A stretch of 64,000 nt of DNA from Monodelphis domestica (GCF_027887165.1 NC_077234.1:247155658-247219657); one strand, 5' to 3'; counted from the first letter of the stretch, positions 10,196 to 22,619 are shown. Numbers and translations: made by a program. Notes: a model not told the origin generated them from the letters alone.

Positions 10196-10597
10196 TTTTA
10201 CAGAGAGAAAAGGGAAGGGAGAGATGGAATGCATTATATTATCTAACCTAAATAGACATGAAAAACTATTACAGGGGAGGGGAGCATGAAAGTGGTGATG
10301 GACAGTGCTTAAACTTTACTCTCACTGTTAACTGGCTCAAAGAGGGAATAACAAACATATTCAACGGGCTATAGAGAAGTAGGAGGAGAATAAGTCAAGG
10401 GCAAGGGAGGTGTTGATAGGAGGGAGGGTCAAGTGTGGGGAGTGATAAAAAAGCAAAACACTGGTGAGGAGGAACAGAGTGAAAAGAAAAAAAGCAAAAG
10501 GGGAAAATAAGATGGAGTGGGATACATAATTGGTAATCATAACTGTGAGTGTAAATGGAATAAACTCTCCCATAAAGCAGAAGTGGATAGCAGAGTG

Positions 10598-11147
10598 TGT
10601 AGTGAAAAATTATCACACCAATATAGAATCTGAGCAATTATTAGGTTTATTGAGAGGTGGCCAGTCTCATAATAAAACTAGACTCTGATCAATGCCATGA
10701 CCAAAGACCCCGAGCCTCAGGAGATAACCTTTTTTAATACCTAGAAATCTGATGACATATTGTCATAAAAGACAGACTGAATAACAGAATTTTTTTACAT
10801 GGACAGATTGTGTGAGGGCTAAATAAGCTAGAAAGTACAAAAAAAATCAGTATGAATGGCAACTTTATATTTATTATAATTACTGACCTTTCCAAAACCT
10901 TTTCAGTAAAGGGTTAAGATCTAGTGTTTTTGATGCTGACAACTAGGAGTCAGATAGGTGACATCTCTGGATATACGACCCTTAGACTAGGTCATATTTT
11001 TTCTTAGCTACTGTTTATAATTCATATAAAACAAAAATTATTTTAATTTTTCTTAGCTAATATTTATAATCCATATAAAGCAAATTATAATCCTAAAGGC
11101 TAATACTATTATAATCATAAAAGGGGGCAGGGGATTTCACACTGACA
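10598..11147 (-). mobile_element. Solo LTR (class I-like ERV), in L1 copy B
   Basis: A 550-bp unit beginning TG and ending CA with a 4-bp duplication AGTG on each side (10594-10597 and 11148-11151). The poly(A) signal reads on the minus strand ('ctcaataaac' near 10645). It interrupts the start of ORF2 of L1 copy B and is a fossil left by recombination between two LTRs. Confidence 0.85.
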
Positions 11148-11421
11148 AGTGGATTAAAAACCAGAATGCTATAATATGATGTTTACAAGAAACACATTTG
11201 AGGCAGGGAGACACACAGAGTAAAGATAAGGGGCTAGAGCAGAATACATGGTGCATCATTTAAAGTAAAAAAAAGCAAAAGTAGACATCATGATCTCAGA
11301 CAAAACTGAACAAAAATAGATCTGATTAAGAGTTAAGGAAGGAAATTACATCTTGCTAAAAGGTACTATAAACAATGAAATAATATTAAACCTAAACAGA
11401 TATGCTCCAAATGTTATAGCC

Positions 11422-11605
11422 CCATGTTGGCAAAGCTGTGGCATGTGTATCCCATCATGTCAGAGGGGGCTGCCCCCCTCTCCACAGAGCCTGAGGACAT
11501 GTCCTGCCTCTCCACTGAGCAGCAGAATATGAACACTCCCTCACTCCACTGACAAAGGTAAGGCAAAGGACTCACAGGAAGCTTGAAATTGTAGTTTGGG
11601 CACAT
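11422..11605. mobile_element. hAT MITE fragment
   Basis: Wording such as 'catgttggcaaagctgtggc' and 'gtttgggcaca' matches the hAT family of 6031-6345. The right terminus is lost and no clean duplication is seen. It sits in the endonuclease part of L1 copy B. Confidence 0.6.
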
Positions 11606-14136
11606 GTTTTCTAAAAGAGAAATTAAATGAACTTCAGGAAGAAACAGACAGTTAAAATATACTAGTGGGGGATCTTAACTTCCCCCTTTCAGATCTAGAT
11701 AAATCAAACAAAAAAATTAAAAAGAAAGAAGGAAGTGAATGAAATATTAGAAAAGTTAGAACTAATAGGTCTCTGGAAAGAGCTGAATGGCAACAGAAAA
11801 AATATACCTTCTTTTCAGCAGTACTTGACTCCTACCCAAAAACTGGCCTTGTATTTGGGCATAAAAACTTCATAATCAAATGCAAAAAATTCAAATAGTA
11901 AATGTATCCTTTTCAGATCAGAACAATAAAAATATTCAATAAAGCTCCAGAGAAAGATAAATAAAAAATGAATTGGAGACTAAATAATCTAATGCTAAAA
12001 AAAAGGGTGCCTCAAAGAATAAATTATAGAAATAATCAATGTTTTTATTGATGAGAATAACAATGAGGAGACAACATATCAAAATTTATGGGATATGGTC
12101 AAAGCAGTACCTTAGGGGAAAAATTATCTGTAAATGCTTGGAATAATAAAACAGAGAAAATGCAGATCAAACTAAAAATCCTATTTAAAGACAAAATTGG
12201 AAATCCTAAAATTTAAAGGGGAAATTAATAAAATTGAATTAAGAGAACCAATGAACTAATAATAAATAAAATTTGGGCTGCGTTTTATGAAAAAATAGTA
12301 TTGGTTAATTTGATTTTTAAAAAGAAGAAAATCAAGTCATCAGTATAAAAAATGAAAAGGGTGAAGTCACCACCAAAGAAGAGGAAATTAAAGCAATGAT
12401 TAGAAGCTATTTTCCCCAATTATATACCAATAAATCTGACAATCTAAGTGAAATGAATATTTATAAAAAACACATGTTGCCCATATTAGCAAAAGAGGAA
12501 ATAGAATCCTTAAATAATCCCAGATCAGAAGAAGAAATTGAATAAGCCATCAATGAACCCCCAAAGAAAAAAATCTCCAGGGCCAGATACATTCACAAGT
12601 GAATTCTAGCAAACATTTAAAGAACAATTAATCCCAAAACTACATAAACTGTTTTGGAAAATAGGCAGAGAAGGAATCCTACCAAATTATTTTTATGAAA
12701 CCATGAATATGGTACTGTTGCTTAAACCAGGAAAAACAAAAACAGAGAAGGAAAATTATAGGCCAAATTCATTAATGAACATAGATGCAAAAATACTGAA
12801 TAAGATACAAACAAGGAGAATACAGCAATATATCAAAGGATCATTCACTATGACCAGGTGGGATTTATACCAACTATGCAAAGCTGGTTGAAATGTTAGG
12901 AAATCTATAAGCATAACTGATCACATTAATGACCAAACTAACAGAAATCACATGATTATCTCAATAGATGCAGAAAAAAAAGCATTCAATAAAATACAAT
13001 ACCCATTTCTATTAAAAATACTAGGAAGTACAGGAATAAATGGGTCATTTCTTAAAATGAAAGGTAATATACACCTAAAATCTTTAGCAAATATCATCTG
13101 CAATGGGGATAAGTTAAAAGCCTTCCCAAAAAGATCAGAAGTGAAGCAAGGATGCCTATTATAACTATTATTTATTATTATATTAGAAATGCTAGATTTA
13201 GCAATAAAAAATGAAGTTGAAGGAATAAAATAGGCAATGAGGAAACTATCACTCTTCACAGATGATATGATGGTATACTTAGATAATCCTAGAGAATCAA
13301 CTTAAAACACTTGCACTTGTAGAAATAACTAAGAGCTATAGTAAAAGTTGCAGGATACAAAATAAATCAAAACAAATCATCAGCATTTCTATATATGAAC
13401 AACAAAGTCCAGCAACAAAGAGAAATTCCACTAAAAAATTACTCTAAACAATATAAAATACCTGGGAATCTACTTGCCAAGGCAAATAAAGGAATAATAT
13501 GAACATGATTACAAAACACTTTTCACACAAATAAAGTCAGATCTAAAATATTGGAAAAAATATTAATTGCTCATGGGTATGCTGAGCTATTATAATAAAA
13601 ATTACAATTCTGCCTAAATGATTTATTCAGTGTCATACCAATCAAACTGCCAAATAATTATTTTATAGAATTAGAAAAAATAATAAAACTCATCTGGAAA
13701 AACTAAAGGTCAAGAATATCAAGGAACTAATGGGAAAAAAAGTGAATGGAGGCCTAGAAGTACCAGATTTCAAACTGTACTATAAAAAAGCAATTGTCAA
13801 AGCAATCTGGTACTGGCTAAAGAATAGAATTGGAAAAAATTTCATTACAAATATTTCTGATAAATTTCTAGTTTCTCAAATTTATAAAGAACTAAGTTAT
13901 ATTCATAAGAATTCAAGCCATTCCCCAATTGACAAATGGTCAAAGGATATGAATAAGCTATTTTCCAATGAAGAAATCAAAGCAATCAATAATCATATGA
14001 AAAAATGTTCTAAATCACACTTCATTAAAGAAATGCAAATTAAAACCACCATGCTATACCACTTCACAAAACCTATCAGGTTGACCAATATGGCAGTAAA
14101 GAAAAGTGTTGGAGGGGATGTGGCAAAAATGGTATA

Positions 14137-14137
14137 C

Positions 14138-14160
<23 letters not shown>
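14137..14160. repeat. (TA)n microsatellite
   Basis: An uninterrupted TA tract inside L1 copy B, followed by further TA-rich sequence to about 14180. Confidence 0.95.
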
Positions 14161-14168
<8 letters not shown>

Positions 14169-14827
14169 TGTATTATATATGTATTTGTTGGTGGAGTTGT
14201 GAACTGATTCAACCATTCTGGAGGGCAATTCTGAACTACATCCAAAGGGCTATATAATTGTACATATCCTTTGATTGGGTAAAAGCATGACAGGGTCTGT
14301 ATTCCTAAAAATGGGGAAAGGACCTACTGCCACAAAAATATTAGTAACTCTTTTTGTGGTGGCAAAGAATTGGAAATCAAGAGGATGTCCATCAATTGGG
14401 GAATGGCTGAACAAGTTGTGGTAGATGTTGGTAATGAAATACTGTTGTGCCATAAGAAATGATAAGCAAGATGACTTCAGAAAACAACTGGCAAGATTTG
14501 TGGGAACTGATGTAGAGCAAAATAAGTAGAACTAGAAGAACATCACACACAATAACAACAATACTGGATGATGATTATCTGTGAACACTTGATTACTTTC
14601 AACAATGCAAGGATCTGGGACAATCCTGAAAGACTTGTGATAGAGAATGCCATTTACCTTCAGAGAAAAAACTGATGGAGTTGTCTTTCACATCAGTGTA
14701 TTTATGGTTTTATTCTGGGGTTTTGGTTATGCATGAGTTTGTTCTTATAATGGCCAATATGGAAGTGTGTTTTACATGATAATATAAAATATATAATATA
14801 AAAAGAAAAAGAAAAGAATGAGTGGGT

Positions 14828-17800
14828 CAAAGAACAAACCATGGAAACTATAAACAATTTTATTAAAAATGACAAGGACATAATACGGAATATTTTAGGA
14901 TGTAGCCAAAGAGTACTTAAGAGGAAAATATACATCTCTAAATGTTTTTACATCAATAAAAGAGGTAAAGAATAGATCAATGAATTGGACATGCAATTAA
15001 AAAAACTAGAAGAACAAATAAAAAATCTCCAATTAAATACCAAATGAGACATCCTGAAAAATCAAAGGACAGATTAATAAAGTTAAAAGAAAACCATTAA
15101 ACTAATAAATAAGACAAGATGCTGATTTTATGAAAAGCAAATAAACCATTGGTTAATCTGATAAGAAAAGAGAAGAAAACCAAATTACCAGGTTAAAAAT
15201 GAAAAAGGGTTAATTCACAACTATTGAAGAGAAAATTAAAGCAATTATTAGGAGTGATTTTGCCCAATTATATGGCAATAAATCATCTTGCAATTTAAGC
15301 AAAATAGATGAATAGTAAAAAACAAGACAAATTACCCAGATTAATAGAAGAGTAAATAGAATACTTTAAACAACCCCATCTCAGAAAAAAAAAATTGAAG
15401 AAGTTATCAAGGAATTCCCTAAGGAAAAAAACTACTAGGGTGCCAGAGGGATTCACAAGTAAATTCTACCAAACATTTAAAGATAAGTTAATTTTAATAT
15501 ATAAAGTATTTGGAAAAAACAAATGAAGAAATTTTAGCAATTTCCTTTTATGACACAAGTATGGTGTGGATATCTAAACCAGGAAGAGAAAAAAAAGACA
15601 GAAAAAGATAACCAATTTCCTAACAAAGAGATCATAGCAATATATCATAAAGACTATACCCTATGACCAAGTAGGTTTTATACCAGGAATTCAGGGATGG
15701 TTCAGCATTAGGAAAACTATCAGCACTGACAATAACAAAACCAAGAGAAACCCTATGATTATCTCAATAAATGCAGAAAAAGCTTTTCACAAAATACCAC
15801 ACTCATTCCTATTAAAAACACAAGAGAACATTGGAATTAATGGAACATTCTTTAAAATAATAACTAGCATCTATCTAAAACCAGGAGTAAAATAAGCATA
15901 TGCCCCTTATCACCATTACTCCTCTCTACTGTACTAGAAATACTTGCTATAGCAATAAGAGAAAAAGAAATGTTAGGGATGGGAAAAGTCAAAAAATAAA
16001 ATAAAGCTATCACTCCTTGTAGCTCATATGATAGCTTAGGTAAAGAATCAAACAAATAATTAATTGAAACAATCAACAGCTTTAGCAAAATTTCAGGATA
16101 CAAAATATATTCACATAAATCATCAGCATTTCTTTATGATATCAATGAAGTCCAAGAGCAAGAGATAGAAAGAGAAATCCTTTATAAAATAATTGTAGAC
16201 AATATAAAATACCTGGGAGTTTCTACCTATCAAGACAAACTCAAGAACTATATGAACAGAATTACAAAGCACTTTTTACACAAAAAAGGCAGATCTAAAC
16301 AACTGGAAAACATTAATTGCTCATGGATAGACTGAGCCAATATGATAAAAATGATAATTCTTCCCAAATTAATTTACTTATTCAATGCCATATCAATCAA
16401 ACTAACAAAAAATTATTTCATACAGCTAGAAAAAATACTCATAAAATTTATTTGAAAGAATAAAAGGTTCAGAATATCAAGGGAATTAATGGGAACAAAT
16501 GAAGGAAATTGGGACTTGGCTATATTGGATCTCAAACTGTATTATAAACCAGCAACCATCAAAACAATGGGACAATGGCCAAGAAAAAGTGTATCAATGA
16601 AATAAATTAGGGACTTAATATGCAACAGTAAATGGCCATATTAACCTAGTGTTTGAGAAACCCAAAGATCTAACCTTTTAGAAGAACTCAGTATTTGAGA
16701 AAAAATATTGGGAAAACTGGAAGACAGTAATGCAGAAACTATGCATAGTACAACATCTCACCCAATTATACCAAGATAAAGTCAAAATGGATACATGATT
16801 TAGAAATAAAGGGTGAAGATATAAACAAATTAGGGAAGCACAAAATAGTTTTCCTGTCAGACCTATGGATAAGTAAAGAATTTGTGACCAAATAAGACCC
16901 AGAGAACATTATATGTTAAATAGACAATTTTGACTATATAAAATTAAAAGTTTTTGCAAAAACAAAACCAATCCTACCAAGATTAGAGGAGAAGCAACAA
17001 ACAGGAAAAAGTTTTCTAACAAGTGTCTTTGACCAGTGCCTCATTTCTCAAATATATAGAGAGAACTGAGTCAGATTTATAAGAATACAAGTCATTCTCC
17101 AATTGAGAAATGTTCAAAGGATGTGAACTGGCAGTTCTCAGAGGAAGAAATCAAAACTACATTTAGTCATATGAAAAGAATTCTCCTAATCACTATTAGT
17201 TAGAAAAATGCAAATTAAAACAACTCTGAGGTATCACTTCATGCCTATCAGATTGACTAATATGACAAAAAAATTGGGACACTAATACATTGTTGGTGGA
17301 ATTGCAAACTGATACAACTATTCTGGAGAACAACCTGGAACCATGTCCAAAGGGTCACCAAACTGTATATGCTCTTTGACCCATCCATATCACTACTAAG
17401 CCTGTATCCCAAAGAGATCAACAATAGGGAGAAAGAACTTATTTGTACAAAACTTATAGCAGCTTTTTTTGTTCTAGCAAAGAACTGGAAACCAAAGGGA
17501 TGTCCATCAATTAGGGACTGGCTGAACAAGTGGTGGTATAGGATTGTACTGGAAAATTACTGTGCCATAAGAAATGATAAACAAAATGATTCCTCCCAAA
17601 ATTTGGGAAGACTTACATGAAGTGAGAACACTGTACACAACAACAGCAATAATTTATAATGCTCTACTGTGAATGACTTAATTATTATCAGAAACACCAA
17701 GACAACTACAAGGGACTCATGTTGAAAAGGTTATCTATTGCTATAGGAGGGCCTGATAGTCTGAATGCAGATATTTCACTTTATTTCCTTCATAATATTT

Positions 17801-17915
17801 TTTATTCTATAAATGATGTCTTCTTTCACATTATTAATACAGAAATATGTATTGCATGATGTGATCGCACATGTATAATAAATGCCTATGCTATCTGGGG
17901 AGAGATGAGAGAGAA
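14828..17915 (+). pseudogene. L1 copy A, remainder of ORF2 and 3' UTR
   Basis: This continues ORF2 of copy A after copy B. Readable L1 blocks include a 'KPGRE...PIS' region (about 15577-15620), the palm region before 16000, and the C-terminal block 'LYPKEINNREKELICTKLIAAFFVLAKNWKPKGCPSIRDWLNKWWY' spread over 17400-17540. The position of the RT active site (about 16010-16030) reads 'LVAHM' instead of FADDM, so both catalytic aspartates are lost. The 3' UTR runs to about 17915 and ends in 'acatgtataataaatgcc'. Confidence 0.8.
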
Positions 17916-18224
17916 CGTGGATACCACATTTTCAGAAAACTATTATTAAAAATCATCTACATATAATTCAGAAAAAAATTTAATGTATTATCAAACTTTT
18001 TAAAACTTAAGAATACTCAAATGAGAGGCCAGAACTCTGGAAAAAATTCTGATGTTGGTAAAGACTAAAGGCAAAAGGAGATGGGGAGGGCACAGGATGA
18101 GACAGACAGGAGATGGAAACAAAAGCTTGGGCAGATTTTGGGAGGCAGTGAAGGAAAGAAGGGCCTGATGCACTATCATCCATAGCTCACAGAAGAGTCA
18201 GGCAGGGCTTTAAGCCAACAAAAC
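17916..18224. other. Intergenic DNA, nothing recognised
   Basis: An AT-rich stretch, then purine-rich sequence, with no repeat or coding signal seen. Confidence 0.5.
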
Positions 18225-18870
18225 TTGTTCCACTTTGCAAACGTACCCATTTTGTTAGCACACTCGGCGCGATTACAAAGCGACCAACAAATCCAGACAA
18301 GTGGGCCTGGGCCTCGACCAGGCAAACAAACCTGGACATACAAACTTTCAACTCCTGCTGCAAGTCGTCTGGAACAGCCTCCAGAAGTCCGCGTCCTCAG
18401 GAATCTGAACCTGACCCCAGGTTTGGCGGCCCTACAGAGCCACACGATGGCCTAGACAAATCCAACCAAACCTCAGAAAACAGGCCCTGAGAAACAGTCC
18501 CTTGAGAAAGAAATGGCAAGAGAGTCCCCATCCCTCCCAGGAAGACGTGCAGGTTCCTTTTTTTGAGCGGGCACAAGAAAAGGCCCTTAAGAGACGGAAA
18601 AGAGCGGGGTATTTTTCTACTCAGGACAGAACACGCGAGCTGTGGGCCTGGGAGGAGGGTGATCATACAGACCTGCCGTGGATGCGAAGCGAGTTGCGAG
18701 CAAAGAGCAACGAAAAAGAGTTCAGAGGTCCGCCTCCAACGTGGTTCGGATACTTCCCTCCAGTCCCTTGTGGGAATGACCACGTGTACGGCTGGTTCTG
18801 ACCACCTGAGCTATCTGCGTGGGGGGGAGCAACTTGCCCGAGTCTCCCAGGTTTTGAGACCAGACAGTGC
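18225..18870. promoter_or_regulatory. CpG-rich patch, possible host promoter or exon
   Basis: CpG is frequent here (for example cggcgcg at 18266, tccgcgtcct at 18389, several single CpGs to 18830) in contrast to the CpG-poor surroundings. Short open frames exist on both strands but none shows a domain or biased codon use. Downstream, 18900-18952 is a long pyrimidine tract ending gctgcag, which looks like a plus-strand splice acceptor. This could be a promoter or first exon of a transcript that I cannot identify. Confidence 0.4.
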
Positions 18871-19344
18871 TGTGGTCTCTACAGAGCAGGAAAACTAGAG
18901 GTTATCTATTTTTTTCTTTATCTTTTTCCCTCTTTTTCCCCCCCGCTGCAGGTATCCTTTTCCCGCCACACAAAAATGGAATGGTCCTGGACGACCCCTT
19001 CTCCCTTGACATGTAAAATGGTACATTCCATAAACGTGTTTCCCCTTATGGAAAGTGACCCTATCTCATTCTTCTAGATATTTCCCAAATTTAAAGTGGA
19101 TGTAATCTAGTCCTTCCGGTCCTTGGACTGGAATGGCGGGCCGCTCTCAGGACGGTGAGGTAAAAACCGTGGGAGTGTCGGAGGTTCATTGATGATCTGA
19201 AGAGGTTCTTGGAGTGGGGTGGAGCTAGGTCTTAAACCCCCCTTAATAGGATGGCTTTGAAGAAAAAGAAAGTCAATAATGGGGCTTGGGAAATGGCTGA
19301 GGGAGGCCTTTGCGCCCCCTGCTCTTCCTGCCTCTCTAGGCCCT
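18871..19344. other. Flank of CpG patch, no gene recognised
   Basis: Contains the acceptor-like pyrimidine tract (18905-18952) and a smaller CpG cluster at about 19115-19185. No convincing open frame or repeat. Confidence 0.45.
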
Positions 19345-19720
19345 TGTGTATTTATGAAGCATTTAAAATTCTTTATTTAGCATTTATTAGACATTTGTGT
19401 GCCAGGCATTGTGCTAAACTCTTGAGATATAAAGAGGTAAAAACAACCCCTTAACCCCCCTCCGCCCCCCCCCCCCCCGAAAATACCCATCTACCCCATC
19501 AAGGAGCCCAGCCTAATGGGAGGAGAAAAGAACAACTGTGTACAAAGAAGAGATAGAGAGGATCATTTGGAGATAGTCAATAGAGGGAAGCCACTAAGAA
19601 GTCCTTCTAGGGACTGGGAAAGACTTCTTGCAAGAAGGTGGGACTTTGGCAGAGACTTCAAGGAAGTGAGAGGATGAGGGCAGGTTCAGGCATGGGGAAA
19701 GTGAAAAACTTTGGAAATTA
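19345..19720 (+). repeat. MAR1-type marsupial SINE
   Basis: Includes the phrases 'gtgtgccaggcattgtgctaa', 'gagatataaagaggtaaaaac', 'aatgggaggagaaaagaac' and 'gactttggcagagacttcaa', which occur in this order in a common marsupial SINE. A C-rich run (19455-19478, last 14 bases pure C) lies within it. Confidence 0.65.
19465..19478. repeat. Poly(C) run of 14
   Basis: Fourteen consecutive C bases inside the SINE. This is unusual and a likely sequencing-sensitive site. Confidence 0.9.
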
Positions 19721-19889
19721 ATTTACTAGGCAAATGTAAAACTGGGATTGTGCCTGCTCAACTTCAAAAACTTTTGTAATTCATTTGAGGTTTTCATGTT
19801 CTGATTTGTATTGGGTTTTTTTGTTGTTGAACCTTTCTTACTCCCATGTACCCCTTGATAGCCAGCAAAATAATCTTTAAAGTTTTGCT

Positions 19890-20130
19890 TAAAGCTTTAT
19901 TAAAGTTTCTTGTCAATGTTTTTTTGCTTTTATATCTTTTTAGTAAACAAAAAATTATTTTCTCTTTTTTCTACCTCCCTCCCAAATGAAAAAGAAGAAA
20001 AAATATGCATAGTCAAGAAAAAAACAAATTCCTTGCATTAAAGATGCCCACAAATATGTCTCATTTTGCATCTTGAATCCAACACCTGTAACAAGGTGGG
20101 TAGCATGTTTTATCTTTCTACTTATTGCCT
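19890..20130. repeat. Dispersed marsupial repeat, class uncertain
   Basis: Wording such as 'aatatgcatagtcaagaaaa', 'tctcattttgcatcttgaat' and 'aaggtgggtagcatg' is familiar from many marsupial loci. I cannot name the family. Confidence 0.35.
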
Positions 20131-20179
20131 AGATCTAAGTTTCTAAGTCTTTAAAAATTGTTTGTGGTGATAATGTCAT

Positions 20180-20350
20180 ATTTTTAAAATAATATTTTGT
20201 TTTTTTCCCCAATTACATGTAAAAACAGTTTAGCATCCATCATTCTTTTTTTAAGTTTGAGTTTCACATTCTTTTTTCTTGCTCCTTCTTTTTACCTTCT
20301 TGCCTCCCTGAGAAGGTAAGCAATCTGAAATAGATTTTATATGTCATATT
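20180..20350 (-). mobile_element. L1 3' UTR fragment
   Basis: The plus strand reads 'ccaattacatgtaaaaacag ... gagaaggtaagcaatctgaaatag', the reverse complement of the marsupial L1 3' UTR. Only the 3' end was inserted. Confidence 0.6.
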
Positions 20351-20469
20351 CTTTTGTGAAACTGCCTCTCTTGCTCTTCCACTTGAAATAAAGATTTTTA
20401 AAAGAGGAGGAAAAAGCTGTTAAGTAAAATGAGAACATCAACTGTGTCTGAAAGCATATTTAATATTCC

Positions 20470-20700
20470 AGGGGCCTGTTATCTGCCCAGTTCTATGGTA
20501 GGTATTGAAGATACAAAACCAAAATTAATCAGCGTCTTGCCTCAAGGAGTTTACTTTCTATTAAAGAGAAAGATACCTGTATAAATGTAAACAAAATAAA
20601 TATAGGAAGGCATTAGAAACTGGGACTATGAACTGATAGAAGGAGAGATTTGAAGCAGGGAGATCAATTAGCAGGCTCTTGCAGTAGTTCAGATAAATAC
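20470..20700 (+). repeat. MAR1-type SINE, diverged
   Basis: Phrases 'ctatggtaggtattgaagatacaaaac', 'ctcaaggagtttactttct', 'agggagatcaattagcaggc' and 'cttgcagtagttcag' follow the order of the same SINE or its 3' partner repeat. Confidence 0.55.
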
Positions 20701-21544
20701 TATTTCTGGAAATAGTATGTCAATAAGCTTTAATATGACTCCATTCACTATCCTTCTGACTTCTTAAATGAGATAATCTTCCTAAAGGGCATGGTACATA
20801 GTAGTAGGAGCTTAATTACCTACTAAGTAGGCTTCTTGACTGACAGAGGGTTCCTAAATTTCTTTGAATTCTTTATATTTGTTATATTCTATGATATAGT
20901 AATATTCCATTATAGTCATCTGTCTGAATTAATTTTTATTAGCTAATATCAGTAATGCTTGTTTGTCCAGATGAAGTTTCTGTTATGTGGTAAGTACAAA
21001 TGTGAAGAAAACAAAGGAAATGGTACCACAGTGTATGTGTAATTGATGTAGGAAGAAAATTAATCATGAAAGGAAAATAAAATTCATGAAATGTTATAGA
21101 ATTTACAGTTGAAAGAAAGGTGGAGATAGAGTCAGTTTGCAGTGTTTTTGCTCTCAGGTTAGAAAGCTAGCTCCAATGGAGTAACTTTCATTTCTACAGT
21201 TTCCCCATTTAGACTCTCAAGACTTTTGGTTCCCAGAATCACTTTTTTAAAAAACTTCAAAGGTAGAGTAGTAGAGAGACTGAAAAATGATGCTCTGGGA
21301 TATCACAAGTTTTGCTCTATTCTGCCCTTCAGACCTACACAGCTTAGCTGCCCCATAAGCTCTGGCTGCAATCTTTTCTATTCCAAACTAATATTCTACC
21401 CATTTGGTACTAGCTCTTCAGAGTTTCTTAAGCAAAATTAATATGTCACATACTATAACAAGACATCCTGCTGATAAAATGCAGGCAAGAAGCTTTCGCC
21501 AAAAGATTCTTTTGGTTCAGGGACATTTAATCTTAACCAGTGAA
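20701..21544. other. Intergenic DNA
   Basis: No gene. A piece around 20880-20960 ('tagtaatattccattatagtcatc') may be another trace of reversed L1. The frame at 21226-21441 has no recognisable domain. Confidence 0.45.
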
Positions 21545-21990
21545 TACATTACATTTTATTTTTATTTTTTTTTCCATTTGAAAAAGTTAGTAAATTTAGA
21601 ACATTGTTCCTTGGTTACAATATTCACATTATTTCCCTCCTTCCCCTCCACCCACTCTTCCCGCAGCCAACATGCAATTTCATTGGGTATTACAATACAT
21701 TACATTTTAAAATATCTCAACATTCTTGTAATTCTGAGTTTTGTATTTTTTGTATTTTAGTAGAAGAGAAGTGCTTTATTAGAAAGTTTTGTATAAATTG
21801 TTCTCCTTTTCTGTTCACTTAATAAGTTCATATAAATCTTCTCAAGTTTCTCCAAATCTGTCCTGCTTTTCATTATTTTATGGTTCAATAATATTCCTTT
21901 GCATTTATATACCACAATTTGTTCAGCCTTAGCTGTCTTAATTGTCTTAATTATTACTTTGGTATTCCTGCCTTTTTTGTAGGGAATATG
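21545..21990 (-). mobile_element. L1 3' end fragment, reversed
   Basis: The plus strand reads 'agtaaatttagaacattgttccttggttac', parallel to 47493-47525 in the clear reversed L1, and later 'caataatattcctttgcatttatataccac...ttgttcagcc', the complement of the C-terminal end of L1 ORF2. Parts in between are diverged or foreign. Confidence 0.6.
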
Positions 21991-22224
21991 AATGGAAGGA
22001 GGATGTGTTTAAAAAATGGAATATGTGTTGCCAAGATTAACCTTGATATCTGAATTTGACCTGTGCCCCATCTTTGCTGGCCTTCATACCACCTATTCTC
22101 AGAGAGGAAAAAAAGGAATTATGATTGAGTCCTTTCAGTAATGACACATGCTGCTTTCTGTAATGCGTTCTAATAGATTTTGTAAGTATTTTTATCAACT
22201 GTGAATGACTGATGAGAATAAAGA
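21991..22224. other. Intergenic DNA
   Basis: Nothing recognised in this short stretch. Confidence 0.4.
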
Positions 22225-22360
22225 AGGGCCTAGGATTATGGAGCCATAAATTTAGAGCTGGAAGGGACTTTAGTGACTCAACCTCTTCATTTTATAGAAA
22301 AGGAAACAGACCCTGAGAAATACAGTGACTTGTCCAAGATCACACAAGGAGATAAAGGAC
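22225..22360 (+). repeat. MIR/Mon1-type SINE
   Basis: 'aatttagagctggaagggac' then 'cattttatagaaaaggaaacagaccctgag...gtgacttgtccaagatcacac' is the classical MIR body and core. Confidence 0.85.
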
Positions 22361-22619
22361 AATGAGGCATAAACTAACAACAGCAGAGGGAAATGGGAGA
22401 CAAGGAGATGAGCCTAGAGAAAGTAGAGAGAAGTGTCAGGATGAATGTCCCTGCCTTAAAGTTAGACAACATAAAACACTTGTCAGATCTGCCGCTGGCC
22501 ATAAAAGCTTGTATATTGGCAGTCAGATCTAGCTCTGCCCAGAGGTCATATAAACCAAGTCCGTTTGGATCTAGGCGTGAACTAAGGAAACCATGTTCTA
22601 TTCTTTGATTCCTATCTAC

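Larger units (their letters stand above)
11152..14500 (+). pseudogene. L1 copy B ORF2 (endonuclease/reverse transcriptase), broken
   Basis: ORF2 starts before the solo LTR (about 10530) and resumes here. Visible pieces are the endonuclease 'aagaaacacatttgaggc' block (11189), a 'KSPGPDTFTSEF'-like block at about 12570-12605, [16 protein letters not shown] at 12718-12770, a QDG-like 'NGDKLKAFPKRSEVKQGC' stretch at 13104-13157, and the RT active site reading FTDD (13255-13266; family consensus FADD, both Asp present). About 300 codons are missing near 13850, and the C-terminal Cys-containing part follows at 13900-14500 with a TA microsatellite inside. Many stops and shifts: not functional. Confidence 0.8.
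8324..14812 (+). mobile_element. L1 copy B inserted into copy A
   Basis: This L1 has a promoter-type 5' UTR beginning 'gttctggagccaagatggtgg' just after 8330. It is flanked by a 15-bp duplication aaagaatgagtgggt (8309-8323 and 14813-14827) taken from ORF2 of copy A. It ends in an A-rich tail (about 14790-14812). Most of ORF1 is missing or rearranged (see the hairpin and the reversed 5' UTR entries). ORF2 is long but broken, with an internal deletion near 13850. It carries a solo LTR and a hAT fragment. Confidence 0.85.
5515..17915 (+). mobile_element. L1 copy A (marsupial L1), nested and 5'-truncated
   Basis: This is one old L1 on the plus strand, cut into several pieces: 5515-6022 and 6354-6907 (ORF1 and the inter-ORF region), 7112-8323 (start of ORF2), then 14828-17915 (rest of ORF2 and 3' UTR). 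The gaps are filled by a hAT miniature element, a SINE and L1 copy B. The join across copy B is supported by the duplicated target at 8309-8323 and 14813-14827. The 5' UTR is missing. The 3' end has the usual 'acatgtataat' tail wording. The element is broken by many stops and frameshifts. Confidence 0.8.

Noticed and set aside
18397-18783. 128-residue minus-strand frame and overlapping plus-strand frames in a CpG patch
   Set aside because: GC-rich DNA has few stops. Frames overlap on both strands and none shows a recognisable domain or start context.
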